Shown here piece by piece: positions 10,001 through 17,504 of a DNA stretch of 64,000 nt. The notes under the pieces were generated by a model. It was not told the origin of the DNA. It was given only the letters and a program-made list of their open reading frames with translations, and made no database searches. The stretch is from Enterococcus mundtii. Its GTDB lineage: Bacteria > Bacillota > Bacilli > Lactobacillales > Enterococcaceae. Position 1 is the stretch's first letter; each line of letters begins with the position of its first letter. The DNA lies in NCBI RefSeq assembly GCF_002947535.1, contig NZ_PUAP01000003.1, positions 1-64,000 of the forward strand. Reading direction: 5' to 3'. The translations under genes and the position numbers were made by a program.

Positions 10001-10233
10001 TCAACTTCAAGAACACCTTTATTACGCAAGGTATTCAACTTAACAAATTGATTTTTCAATCCCCATGAATCAATGTTTTCTATTTTAAAAATTGCATCTG
10101 TTAATTTTTCAGTTAATGATCTGATTTTAACTAACGCAGCATTAGGATCGCGATAAATACTTTGTTCTGCACTTTCTCCCAAATTTTTAAACAATTGCCA
10201 TTCATTTGTAAAGTAAGAAAAATTTGATTGCAT
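7015..10233 (-). CDS. hsdR: Type I restriction endonuclease/translocase subunit HsdR
   Basis: A motor-nuclease subunit of about 1072 residues, normal for the family. The N-terminal 130 residues resemble DUF4145. The PD-(D/E)xK nuclease core is visible as VGIVEAKSYGKDI near residue 265. The superfamily 2 motor follows, with Walker A MATGTGKTRTA near 395-405, the DEAH box IIVDEAHRGY near 500, and LGLTATPALHT near 550. A helicase C-terminal part (LTTGIDVPEISNLV, then QMLGRATRLCPE) comes next. I prefer ATG 10233, seven bases after GGAGG; a GTG codon directly precedes it. It cuts unmodified DNA after ATP-driven translocation when joined to HsdM and HsdS. All key motifs look intact. Confidence 0.95.
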   Translation of the reverse strand: MQSNFSYFTNEWQLFKNLGESAEQSIYRDPNAALVKIRSLTEKLTDAIFKIENIDSWGLKNQFVKLNTLRNKGVLEVELFAIFDAIRKAGNKAAHDGSYGTTEEALKMLELVFYLSCWFMEVYVAYDFQSSGFVVPVDNEKEQVERILLLEQQLHEQERSFKEQLEKAVVYPTTDPQIEEKKRRERSWKYTQKYPPNEKQTRILIDEQLRANGWEVDTDELNYKFNKTMPEKNRKIAIAEWKCGNGYADYALFDGLKLVGIVEAKSYGKDISGDLVQAKEYARDVQQIDRIDLVGKWGEYNAPFIYSTNGRPYLKQLADKSGIWFWDARTPQKASYALENWHSPEDLSKKLEVDEVRANQELRDDQQYPDFAERTYQVEAVKAVEKALENNQRRMLLAMATGTGKTRTALALMYRLIKSKRVRRILFLVDRTSLGKQAADALKDTKIENLSLSDIYDVKEVSDVKPEDATKIQIATVQGMVRRLFYQEDGGDIPSVGTYDFIIVDEAHRGYTEDKLMSEEELTYFNEKEYISQYRRVIDYFDAAVLGLTATPALHTTEIFGKPIYTYSYTDAVVDGYLVDHDPPYKFETELSKNGIKFTEGQEVTLWDPETQNIDKALLEDELNFDVTAFNKKVITESFNRVILSSLAEHIDPEVPGKTLIFAATDSHADMIVRLLKESYAEKGIPVDDDAIKKITGYIRHPNKEIKRFKNEKYPKIVVTVDLLTTGIDVPEISNLVFLRRLRSRILYDQMLGRATRLCPEIGKTSFKVYDAVHLYDTLQDITDMKPLVANPKQATMDIYEAAIHSENDEAFGFYKAELIAKLQRRKQKLSEKSKSEISELNDVQSLDCWLQSIKVMSKTELETQSENIQRMAEYKAVSQPMYISVAPDELLFVERGYGEGNEKPSDYLNGFNTFIRENINLIPALHIVVSRPKDLTREDLRTIELKLKEKRYDEKSLQIAWRNTKNEYIAADIISFIRQAALGSPLIDHETRIKNAMQKVYGIAEWTPMQEKWLKRIEEQLLQQPVLGPNAQTAFDDSGVFQQNGGYKRVKAMFGEQTDSIVETINENLYA

Positions 10234-10289
10234 CACTACACCTCCGTACTAAAATACTTTCTTTTATTTTAACATAAAAGCACTCGTAT

Positions 10290-10324
10290 AAGAGCGCTTC
10301 TACCATCAAAGAAGAAGCGCTCTT
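10290..10324. other. Strong hairpin upstream of hsdR
   Basis: A perfect 12-base-pair inverted repeat (AAGAGCGCTTCT/AGAAGCGCTCTT, 11-base loop) lies about 60 bases before the hsdR start. Neither side has a clear T run, so an mRNA leader structure or protein-binding site is as likely as a terminator. Confidence 0.5.
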
Positions 10325-10433
10325 ACGTACAATTATGAAATAAAAAATGTAAACTGATTTTTACTTTGAGAAAATTATATTATATCTTCTTCAAGCTAAT
10401 CCAATCATCCACTTTCTATAATATTGAATATGT

Positions 10434-10548
10434 AGGCAATCACCACGGAGGGTTTCGCCCCAAGCGAATAACCCTTCGTGGTGATTTTGCCTGTTGCATA
10501 GTGGCGTAGCCACTATGCATGATAAGCCCCTAGTTCTAACAGGGGGCT
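10434..10548. other. oriT: Origin of transfer (oriT)-like hairpin cluster, MOBT type
   Basis: Three inverted repeats follow each other: a long imperfect one at 10434-10492 (AGGCAATCACCACG...CGTGGTGATTTTGCCT), a perfect one at 10496-10518 (GCATAGTGGC/GCCACTATGC), and 10525-10548, whose arms AGCCCC/GGGGCT enclose TAGTTCTAACAG. As I remember them, the nick regions of Tn916 and ICEBs1, served by relaxases of the same family as the one at 11615, have the same form: a C-run/G-run inverted repeat with CTAACA beside the G run. It lies about 1.1 kb from the relaxase gene. The function is inferred by this likeness. Confidence 0.65.
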
Positions 10549-10644
10549 AACTATGAGTAGTGATTTAACTACACTACCCAATACAGTCTGGCATATCAGC
10601 ATTTCTGTTGTCACCTATTATCTAGTCTTGTCACCTTATAACGA

Positions 10645-11460
10645 TTAATTTTCTTTACTATATATTTCATTCAATAGTTTTTCTTTTTCAATTTCTTTTA
10701 GGAATGGTAGATATAAATTACCATCCATCTTTTGGATATTATCCTCTTTGAATTCATACACATCGGTAGTCTTATCATATGACAATGGATAAAGTCTTAT
10801 TTCACTATCTTCGGATGATGCAGAATACAAGATGATAAATTCTTCTAGAATTTCTGTATCTATTTCTTCAGCAAAATATGCCAAAGATTCCTCGTTTGAA
10901 AGATACACCATCAATCTATCCATTGGAAATGTGGAAAATGTGAAAGGTATAATATGCAAGACTTTCTTTTTTTGATCCTGCTTCAAATAGATTTGCGGCT
11001 TTTTACCATAATCAGTAAATCCCATATACAGACGTTCATCCTCATCAATCAACTGAAAGGAAAATTGATCTTTTTCAGTTGGTGGAATCAAATTTGCTAC
11101 AAAGAAATTCAAAGCGCTATTCAAACTCTGAGCATCTATCATTCCTGCCTTTTTTACTTCTTCAAGAATCAAATTTTGTAATTCAGGATGCACTTTTCCA
11201 GCCTTTTTAGCTAGCAAGTCGAGAATGTACTGATTTTCTTGATTTCCATATAACAAATATTCATTCGTTGTATTTCCGATCTCTGCGATTCGAATTAATG
11301 TCTCTTGTTTAGGAAGATTGATCCCTCTTTCCCAATTATTCACTGTACTTCTTGGTAAATCGTCAATTAATTTACCGAATTTTTCCATACTTAACCCCAT
11401 TGAGTTACGTAAGTTCCTTATCCTTTGCCCGACTTCTTTTTTATTTATTTCCACTTTCAT
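10645..11460 (-). CDS. XRE-family transcriptional regulator
   Basis: A 271-residue protein. Residues 10-70 form a Cro/CI-type helix-turn-helix (VGQRIRNLRNSMGLSMEKF, then STVNNWERGINLPKQETLIRIAE). The C-terminal two thirds is not recognisable and is rich in acidic residues. It is divergent from the relaxase gene, and the 154-base gap holds three related half-palindromic sites with GTACTT, which suggests that it controls itself and the transfer genes, like the repressors of other mobile elements. There is no RecA-type self-cleavage motif that I can see. Confidence 0.85.
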   Translation of the reverse strand: MKVEINKKEVGQRIRNLRNSMGLSMEKFGKLIDDLPRSTVNNWERGINLPKQETLIRIAEIGNTTNEYLLYGNQENQYILDLLAKKAGKVHPELQNLILEEVKKAGMIDAQSLNSALNFFVANLIPPTEKDQFSFQLIDEDERLYMGFTDYGKKPQIYLKQDQKKKVLHIIPFTFSTFPMDRLMVYLSNEESLAYFAEEIDTEILEEFIILYSASSEDSEIRLYPLSYDKTTDVYEFKEDNIQKMDGNLYLPFLKEIEKEKLLNEIYSKEN

Positions 11461-11494
11461 TCCCCTGACAAAATTGATTTCTATATCAGAATAA

Positions 11495-11577
11495 ACTTGT
11501 ACTTAAAAAAAGTCAAATTTATATTGACTCAAAACAAGTACAGAGTTATTATTGATTTGTACTTAAAATAAGTACGA
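11495..11577. promoter_or_regulatory. Operator cluster between the XRE regulator and the relaxase gene
   Basis: Three copies of a TTGTACTT-containing site occur: ACTTGTACTTAAAAAAAGTC at 11495-11514, a reverse-orientation copy TTGACTCAAAACAAGTACA at 11524-11542, and TTGTACTTAAAATAAGTAC at 11557-11575, which is palindromic. The arrangement is typical of a divergent-promoter operator for an XRE repressor. Confidence 0.55.
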
Positions 11578-11614
11578 TGCTCTTTGATAACTAAATAGCC
11601 ATAAGGAGGTTTTA

Positions 11615-12898
11615 ATGAATGAACTTAATTTAATAGAAGTAGGAAATTCTCTCAAAGCTTCTAGAGAAGAAAAAGGTTGGTCACAGAAAGAAGTTGCGGA
11701 AAAACTAGGGATTTCTCGTTCATTTTTATCGAAAATTGAAAGCGGAGCAAGAAAAATACCTGAAAGTAAACTGTCTGATTTGTTGAATTTACTTCAAACC
11801 GGTACTGAAAAAGAAAACTACAATGTGATCATTGATTACATTACAATCTTTTTTCCGTCTAATAGTTATGAAAAGTTAATCAAGAATACTTTAGGAATGT
11901 CCTTAAAACGCCTTGAAACAATCGAATCTTCTCCGTTGGGATACTCGGAACGACTAACATGGCTCAATGTGATCAATGTTCTAATATCCAGAGATGATCC
12001 AAAAAAAGGAACTATCATTGAACTTTCTGGTCAAGGCTGTCGGCATTTAGAGATGATTTTAAATTCGAGAAAAATTAATTGGAAAATTTTTATTCAGACT
12101 GTTTTCGAATCCCGTGGTCATTTTACAAGATTGGATTTATCTTTAGATGATTATAAAGGAGTACTAGACCTTACAGAATTAGCAAAAAAAATCAAATCAG
12201 GGTACTTCACAACAAGTTTCCGCAATTGTGATGTCATTCAATCGCAAAATCTTTCTAACAATGATTCCAACGGATTGACTCTTTATCTCGGTTCAAGAAA
12301 AAGTCTGACTCATTTTTGTTGGAATCAGAAAGATCATGAACAACGTAGGAAACGAGGGATTTCTTTAGAGGATGCCGAAGTAATCAATCGTTATGAGCTA
12401 CGATATAAAAAAGAAAGGGCGCAGAAACTAGCAGAAACAATTCTGTATTATCCAGATTTCTCAATGCTCTTTTTCGATTTAGTAAATAGCGCAATTTGCT
12501 TTTATGACCGCAACCCAGATGATCCGAATGCCAGAGTAGACAGAAAATGGTTGTCTTTTATAGAGAACAGCAACGAATTGAAACTATCTCTAGAATCCCC
12601 TCCGCAATCGTTCGCCAAGAGTATCAACTGGCTATCTACTGGTGTCTCACCTACTTTAGCTTTTATACACGAGATTGATAATTTTTTTAGTTCATCCCTC
12701 TTATCACTCATTATTCAAAGTGGCAAAATGAATCCACATCAGCAAAAAATCATTGAGGAGATGAAATACTATCCAGATTACTATCACAAAGAAGTCAAAG
12801 TTTATGAAGAACGTTTGCAACAACTTATCAGAGATCAAAAAAAAAGCAGAGCACTGCAAACAAATAATGTTCACAATACTCCACCCTCAACAAGTTGA
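11615..12898 (+). CDS. MOBT-type relaxase / replication initiation factor with N-terminal HTH
   Basis: A 427-residue protein. Residues 10-60 are an XRE helix-turn-helix (LKASREEKGWSQKEVAEKLG, then SRSFLSKIESGARKIPESKL). Residues 70-320 match the replication initiation factor (Rep_trans) domain used by Tn916 Orf20 and ICEBs1 NicK, with the conserved FTRLDLSLDDY segment near residue 172 and NRYELRYKKERAQ near 265. Such proteins nick oriT and prime rolling-circle transfer and replication. A strong AAGGAGG ribosome binding site precedes ATG 11615. No coupling protein is encoded nearby, so transfer would depend on a resident conjugative element. The gene looks intact. Confidence 0.85.
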   Translation: MNELNLIEVGNSLKASREEKGWSQKEVAEKLGISRSFLSKIESGARKIPESKLSDLLNLLQTGTEKENYNVIIDYITIFFPSNSYEKLIKNTLGMSLKRLETIESSPLGYSERLTWLNVINVLISRDDPKKGTIIELSGQGCRHLEMILNSRKINWKIFIQTVFESRGHFTRLDLSLDDYKGVLDLTELAKKIKSGYFTTSFRNCDVIQSQNLSNNDSNGLTLYLGSRKSLTHFCWNQKDHEQRRKRGISLEDAEVINRYELRYKKERAQKLAETILYYPDFSMLFFDLVNSAICFYDRNPDDPNARVDRKWLSFIENSNELKLSLESPPQSFAKSINWLSTGVSPTLAFIHEIDNFFSSSLLSLIIQSGKMNPHQQKIIEEMKYYPDYYHKEVKVYEERLQQLIRDQKKSRALQTNNVHNTPPSTS

Positions 12899-12947
12899 GT
12901 ATATCATACTTTACAGTGCTCCCAAATAATCTCCGGGAGGAAACTGA

Positions 12948-13224
12948 ATGAACGAAGTCAAAAAATCACATTAAGTGACGAACAAACGAAAGAACTCAGC
13001 ACTACCATTTATAGTATATTTTCAAAACAAATTGAGCAGGTACGAAAAGATGCCGCACTAAATAAACGTTATCTCACAAAAAAGGAAACTTGCCAATATC
13101 TTCATATTGCCAATAACACTCTTGATAAATGGATTGACCAGGGATTACCAAAATCACGATTGAAGGTGTCATTCGCTTTGATAGAGAAGCCGTTGATTAT
13201 TGGCTACATTGCTTTAATCAATAA
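12948..13224 (+). pseudogene. xis: Excisionase (helix-turn-helix), broken by two one-base losses in A runs
   Basis: ATG 12948 follows GGGAGGAAACTGA but the frame stops after eight codons. Adding one A to the A run near 12960 restores MNEVKKITLSDEQTKELS, followed by KRYLTKKETCQYLHIANNTL, a MerR/excisionase-type helix-turn-helix. Adding one A near 13150 restores GVIRFDREAVDYWLHCFNQ, the normal end. Thus the gene carries two separate deletions, both in homopolymers. They either disable excision, leaving the element stuck, or are sequencing errors. Its place just before the integrase is typical. Confidence 0.8.
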
Positions 13225-13291
13225 GAGAGGTTTATAATTAGAATGTAGTCAGTCCTACGTTCTGGTTTGCAAAAAGAAAGTAGGAGAACCA

Positions 13292-14527
13292 ATGGCAATT
13301 ACAAAGCTAAAAAGCAAGAGTTATAAAGTTGAGATCTTTTATCCTAAAGAAGTTCAGCAAATACTCGGCAGCACCACGCAGCGTTTCCGCAAAACATTTA
13401 AAACAAAAAGAGAGGCAGAAAAAGCAGCAAAGGAAGTTGAGCAAAAAATCCAGCGTGTATTAAATGAAAAAAGCGCCAGGTCATTTGAGCTTGCTGGAAA
13501 TATCAAATTCAAAGATTTTTATAAAACTGTTTGGCTAGATATGTATCTTGCAGGCTCATCTGGCCGTTCGCGTCAGATACCCACAGCTACAACCACAAGC
13601 AATCCAAAAGATGTATTTCGTCTCCACTTGTTACCGATGTTTGGTGATTATTCTATTAAGTTCTTGAATGATAATAAGGATTTTGTAATGCAGTCACTAA
13701 TGAAAAAATCTCAAAGTTATGCAAATATCAAAGTTCTTAAGAGTTACGTCAACCAAATGTTTGATATTGCAGAACTTTTGGAGTATATCGAATACAATCG
13801 CATTGAAAAAGCCTTACGTTATGTAGGCGATCCAAAGAAACAGAAATTGAAAGCTGAACGTCAATTAGCTGGGAAAGCTTTATCTGCTGAAGAATTAATT
13901 GCTTGGCTAGATGCTGCAAATGAGGACTACGAGAATGGTGAGTTACTCATGCAAGATTATGTTTTATTCATGCTGACACTCAATTTAGGTGATCGTAAGA
14001 GTGAGTCTTACGCCTTACAGTGGAGACATATTGATTTAGACAATGGCTATATTACCGTTGTACAGAGTCGGGATAAATTTGGAAATTTGAAAGCAACTAA
14101 AGGACGGAAAAATACCAAGTTCAAACTACCAGCTTTTCTATTAGATTTGCTTTGCGATTGGAAGAAAAAGCAAAAAGAAGAACTTTTGAAGATTGGCATC
14201 AAGCAATCCGCGCAACAATTCCTTTTTACTTTTGCAAAGCGAATAGGTGAATTGAATGTCCCTGTTTATATTGATTACTTGAACTATCGTTTGAAGTTGA
14301 TTCAAAAAAGACATCCTGAACTAACTAAAACATCTCCACATAAACTGAGACACACCTTTAGCACGCTTGCTCGTGAAGGTGGTGCTACAATGGCTCAAAT
14401 CTCTCAGGCACTGACTCATTCTGATATTAAGACGACTGAAATCTATGTAAATACGCCAAATGTTGTCGATCTCTCTACCTATGAGAAATTTGAAAAACGT
14501 CTAAATGAAGCTAAAGAAGCAAAATAA
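13292..14527 (+). CDS. int: Tyrosine integrase, Tn916 type
   Basis: A 411-residue site-specific recombinase. The N-terminal region (KTFKTKREAEKAAKEVEQKI) is the arm-binding domain, and residues 65-180 are a SAM-like core-binding domain. The catalytic domain shows the first Arg in GDRKSESYALQWRHIDLD, then HKLRHTFSTLAREGG and LTHSDIKTTEIYVNTPN with the second Arg, the His and the nucleophilic Tyr. The gene reads toward the rpsI attachment site. It should catalyse integration at the rpsI 3' end and, with an excisionase, excision. All catalytic residues are present. Confidence 0.95.
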   Translation: MAITKLKSKSYKVEIFYPKEVQQILGSTTQRFRKTFKTKREAEKAAKEVEQKIQRVLNEKSARSFELAGNIKFKDFYKTVWLDMYLAGSSGRSRQIPTATTTSNPKDVFRLHLLPMFGDYSIKFLNDNKDFVMQSLMKKSQSYANIKVLKSYVNQMFDIAELLEYIEYNRIEKALRYVGDPKKQKLKAERQLAGKALSAEELIAWLDAANEDYENGELLMQDYVLFMLTLNLGDRKSESYALQWRHIDLDNGYITVVQSRDKFGNLKATKGRKNTKFKLPAFLLDLLCDWKKKQKEELLKIGIKQSAQQFLFTFAKRIGELNVPVYIDYLNYRLKLIQKRHPELTKTSPHKLRHTFSTLAREGGATMAQISQALTHSDIKTTEIYVNTPNVVDLSTYEKFEKRLNEAKEAK

Positions 14528-14644
14528 AATAACGCAAGATACACCTATAAAGAACGCTATTACAGTAAATTAACCAGGTATTTAGAACAGCGATTCGTAA
14601 AACTCGTACCTATTCCCCCAAAAAAAGACACCTTCCAAAATTTG

Positions 14645-16160
14645 GGGTTCTATAATATCTAGTGTTGGTGGAAAACAATTTTGTTTTCTGCTAACATTAT
14701 TTTTTTGAAAAAAAAGATAGAAAAAGAGATATCCAAATTGATAGAATTAAGTCGACTAAAACAAACTCATCAAGAAAGGATATCTCCATGGACTATCATA
14801 CTAAAAAATTACTCGGTTTAACAGATAAAAATATTATTTTCCCTACAGAATGGCTTTCTGAAAAGAAAGAAGGTGGTATTACCACCTACGTGATTCATGG
14901 ACGCTTAGATTACACTACTTGTTGTACAAAATGTGGAATTAAAAATGAAGGACAAGTGATTAAATATGGTACGCATCAAACCACCATTCAATTATTACCG
15001 ATTCATTCACATAAAACTGTCTTCAATCTTAAGAAAACTCGCTTTCTGTATAAAGAGTGTGGCTCAACTTTCTCGTCTGAAACTTCTTTAGTCGATAGAA
15101 ATTGTTCGATTTCTGTCGACTTGAAACGAAAAATCATGGCAGAATTAGCGACCAACTCTAGTAGAAAAGACATTGTTCTACGATACTTCGTACCGGATGT
15201 AACGATCTTACGAATCATGAAAGCCGCTGTGAAGAGCTTGAAAGTCCGCTTTGACTACTTGCCTTTTGTTCTTTGCTTTGATGAATTTAAAGCGATGAAA
15301 TCTTGTGTTGGTAAAATGAGTTTTATCTTCATGGATGGCCAAACGAATCAAATTCTTGGTCTTCTTGAAAGTCGCAAACTCGCTTATCTACGCACCTTTT
15401 TCTCTCGCTATACCCGTCAAGCAAGAGAGAATGTTCAATATATCGTCATGGATATGAACGCTCCTTATTTTGAATTAGCCAAAAGTATTTTTCCCCATGC
15501 ACAAATTGTCACGGATCGTTTTCATATTATCCAGCATATCCAACGGGCATTGAATCATTTACGGATTCAAATCATGAATACTTATCGCAAGAAAGATCAC
15601 CTGAAGTACAAACGACTCAAACGTTACTGGAAGTTATTTCTAAAGGATTCTTATCTATTAGATAGCTCACACTACCGTTATGATTATTCGTTTAAGCGAC
15701 CGATGACTGAAAAAACCACAGTCGATGAACTACTAAGCTATGATTCCACATTGAAGCTGGCTTATGACACCTGTCAATTTCTTCTGTATCACTATAAACA
15801 AAAAGATACAAACTACTTTTTTGAAGTGGTGAATACTTTAGACGCGCAGCTTCCTGAATGGTTTCGCAAGAAGCTCACTTTCTTAAATAAATATAGAAAA
15901 GGAATCGAAAATGCCTTCAAAACACCCTATAGTAACGGAGCATTAGAAGGGACAAATAATAAAATCAAAGTCATTAAACGTGTCGCTTATGGTTACCGTA
16001 ATTTCCTCCATTTTCGTGACCGCATTTACTTGATTCAAGGCTTAGTTTTCCAAGATCAATCCAGAACAAAAAAGAATCAATCGAAGCCTATTTCTGCTTC
16101 GATTGATTCTCGATGAAATTCTTTCAATTTGAACTCACCAACTTTACTTATTTAAAACCC
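14645..16160 (+). mobile_element. ISL3-family insertion sequence
   Basis: The transposase gene is flanked by imperfect inverted repeats of about 26 bases: GGGTTCTATAATATCTAGTG at the left, and at the right the complement of a segment ending TTTAAAACCC. Both contain GTTGGTG. The 8-base target duplication expected for ISL3 is not evident. The right end directly touches the T tract of the rpsI terminator, and the left end touches what looks like one arm of another terminator (AAAAAAAGACACCTTCC). Confidence 0.8.
14788..16116 (+). CDS. tnp: ISL3-family transposase
   Basis: A 442-residue DDE transposase. The N-terminal zinc-finger region has CCTKC near residue 46. The partner pair reads FLYKECGSTF at 86-95, with Tyr88 where I expect a metal-binding Cys, so the finger may be impaired. 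The catalytic core has the first Asp in LCFDEFKAMKS, the second in YIVMDMNAPYFELA, and the Glu in GALEGTNNKIKVIKR. The start has AAGGATATCTCC upstream. The protein is otherwise full length. Confidence 0.93.
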   Translation: MDYHTKKLLGLTDKNIIFPTEWLSEKKEGGITTYVIHGRLDYTTCCTKCGIKNEGQVIKYGTHQTTIQLLPIHSHKTVFNLKKTRFLYKECGSTFSSETSLVDRNCSISVDLKRKIMAELATNSSRKDIVLRYFVPDVTILRIMKAAVKSLKVRFDYLPFVLCFDEFKAMKSCVGKMSFIFMDGQTNQILGLLESRKLAYLRTFFSRYTRQARENVQYIVMDMNAPYFELAKSIFPHAQIVTDRFHIIQHIQRALNHLRIQIMNTYRKKDHLKYKRLKRYWKLFLKDSYLLDSSHYRYDYSFKRPMTEKTTVDELLSYDSTLKLAYDTCQFLLYHYKQKDTNYFFEVVNTLDAQLPEWFRKKLTFLNKYRKGIENAFKTPYSNGALEGTNNKIKVIKRVAYGYRNFLHFRDRIYLIQGLVFQDQSRTKKNQSKPISASIDSR

Positions 16161-16197
16161 AAAAAAAGACGCTTCGCAAACTGAATTGCGAAACGCC
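16161..16197 (-). terminator. Rho-independent terminator of rplM-rpsI
   Basis: The stem GCTTCGCA/TGCGAAAC (with one mismatch) is followed on the minus strand by a run of seven T. It lies about 95 bases after the rpsI stop, inside the element border, so I infer that the element supplied a replacement terminator. Confidence 0.7.
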
Positions 16198-16289
16198 TTG
16201 ATTGTTTTAATTGAATGGTACTCGATTTCTTTAGAAATCTCCGTCCCATACTGTATTCGTAAGCGAATAAATTCGCAACTACTCCAGCA

Positions 16290-16341
16290 ATTAACGTTTT
16301 GAGAACTGTGAAGCTTTACGAGCTTTCTTAAGACCTGGTTT
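16290..16341 (-). repeat. Right attachment site within the rpsI 3' end
   Basis: The 52-base partner of 1515-1566, covering the stop and last codons of the intact rpsI. The reading frame of rpsI is preserved across it. Confidence 0.85.
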
Positions 16342-16683
16342 TTTACGTTCAACCATACGTGCGTCACGTGTAAGTAACCCAGCGCGTTTAAGAGCTAAAC
16401 GGAAGTCAGGATCAACTTCTAGCAATGCACGAGCGATTCCGTGACGGATAGCTCCTGATTGTCCAGCGTATCCTCCACCGTTTACGTTAACAAATACGTC
16501 ATATGCGCCTTTTGTTTCAGTAACGCCGAAAGGTTGATTGATAACTTCACGCAAGTCAGCATGTGGAATATATTCTTCAACATCTTTTTTGTTGATAGTA
16601 ATTTTACCAGTTCCTGGTACTAAGCGTACGCGAGCAACTGCATTTTTACGACGGCCTGTGCCGATATATTGAACTTGTGCCAA
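16291..16683 (-). CDS. rpsI: 30S ribosomal protein S9
   Basis: A complete 130-residue S9 with the typical start [20 protein letters not shown] and the conserved basic C terminus ending SQFSKR, which reaches toward the P-site tRNA. It lies 15 bases after rplM in the usual L13-S9 operon and has a GGAGGG ribosome binding site. Its 3' end doubles as the integration site of the mobile element, which leaves the coding sequence intact. Confidence 0.98.
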   Translation of the reverse strand: MAQVQYIGTGRRKNAVARVRLVPGTGKITINKKDVEEYIPHADLREVINQPFGVTETKGAYDVFVNVNGGGYAGQSGAIRHGIARALLEVDPDFRLALKRAGLLTRDARMVERKKPGLKKARKASQFSKR

Positions 16684-16698
16684 TGAAATTCCCTCCTA

Positions 16699-17142
16699 TT
16701 AGATTAAGTTTGTGATGTCTAAAACTTCTGGTTGTTGTGCTGCATGTGGATGTTCTGCTCCACCGTATACATTCAATTTTGTAAATTGTTTGCGGCCTAA
16801 AGTATTTTTAGGTAGCATGCCTTTTACAGAAGTTTCGATCAAACGACGAGAATTTTTAGCACGCAATTCACCAGCTGAGATTGATTTCAATCCTCCTGGG
16901 TAGTTGCTGTGACGGTAATAAATTTTATCAGTCGCTTTTTTACCTGTTAATTTCACTTTATCTGCATTGATAACAATGACGAAATCGCCAGTATCCAAAT
17001 GAGGGGTGAAAGTTGGTTTATTTTTTCCACGTAGTACAGATGCAACAACTGTTGAAAGACGTCCCAATGGAACATCAGTTGCGTCTACTACATACCATTT
17101 ACGTTCTACTTCGCCTGGTTTGGCCATATATGTTGTACGCAC
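16699..17142 (-). CDS. rplM: 50S ribosomal protein L13
   Basis: A 147-residue L13 of usual length. I start it at GTG 17142, giving [19 protein letters not shown], because GGAGG lies eight bases upstream and this is the family's normal N terminus; the open frame extends further but only through leader sequence. L13 is an early assembly protein of the large subunit. It is cotranscribed with rpsI. Confidence 0.97.
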   Translation of the reverse strand: MRTTYMAKPGEVERKWYVVDATDVPLGRLSTVVASVLRGKNKPTFTPHLDTGDFVIVINADKVKLTGKKATDKIYYRHSNYPGGLKSISAGELRAKNSRRLIETSVKGMLPKNTLGRKQFTKLNVYGGAEHPHAAQQPEVLDITNLI

Positions 17143-17222
17143 GTTAGTTTCCTCCAATTTAAGTTCTGATGTTTGACATACACTTCGAGTTTCCGGGGCT
17201 CTTTGTGGGGCAAACAATACCA
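17143..17222 (-). ncRNA. L13 leader candidate in the rplM 5' UTR
   Basis: The transcript from the promoter at 17229-17257 would carry about 80 untranslated bases with paired segments (GCCCC...GGGGC type). Firmicutes often have an autoregulatory L13 leader here. The call rests on position and pairing only. Confidence 0.45.
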
Positions 17223-17228
17223 TTTAAC

Positions 17229-17257
17229 ATATTACCTGCAAATACCGATAATGTCAA
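17229..17257 (-). promoter_or_regulatory. rplM-rpsI promoter
   Basis: On the minus strand a perfect TTGACA (17252-17257) and TAATAT (17229-17234) are separated by 17 bases. Confidence 0.75.
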
Positions 17258-17376
17258 CGTTTTTCTATGCTTTTGAAAAATTAAATTTCTTTTTCATTTT
17301 TATTTTTTCATCGTTTTGGTTTCTTTTAGACTAAGAAATCCATTTTGTATAAAAAGCTGTTTATTTACATTATTTT

Positions 17377-17391
17377 TGAATATTATTTTCA
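17377..17391. promoter_or_regulatory. Possible ArgR operator upstream of argG
   Basis: TGAATATTATTTTCA is a near-palindrome that resembles the TGAAT-N-ATTCA arginine box, about 115 bases before argG. The region is extremely AT-rich, so chance likeness is possible. Confidence 0.25.
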
Positions 17392-17504
17392 TTTTATTTA
17401 TTTTTATGTATATTTATTTAATTTATTGATTGCTTTTTTATTTTTATGGTGTTATCATTTGAAACATCTATTTTGAAAATACTTAAAAATAAAGGGGCGA
17501 TTTT

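Larger units (their letters stand above)
1567..16289. mobile_element. Integrative mobilizable element in the 3' end of rpsI
   Basis: The segment between the two rpsI 3'-end repeats holds, from right to left, a tyrosine integrase beside the rpsI copy, a broken excisionase, a MOBT-type relaxase with N-terminal HTH, a divergent XRE repressor, an oriT-like hairpin cluster, and cargo: hsdRMS plus a two-gene DGQHR/HEPN module. No coupling protein or mating-channel gene is present, so it would need a Tn916-type helper. A complete ISL3-family IS occupies 14645-16160; without it the element is about 13.2 kb. Many stretches are visibly more AT-rich than the chromosome to the right. Integration at rpsI is, as far as I recall, known for other Firmicute elements. 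Confidence 0.85.

Noticed and set aside
14645-16160. 8-base target duplication around the ISL3-family IS
   Set aside because: The flanks AAAATTTG and AAAAAAAG are both A-rich but not identical; I cannot claim a duplication.
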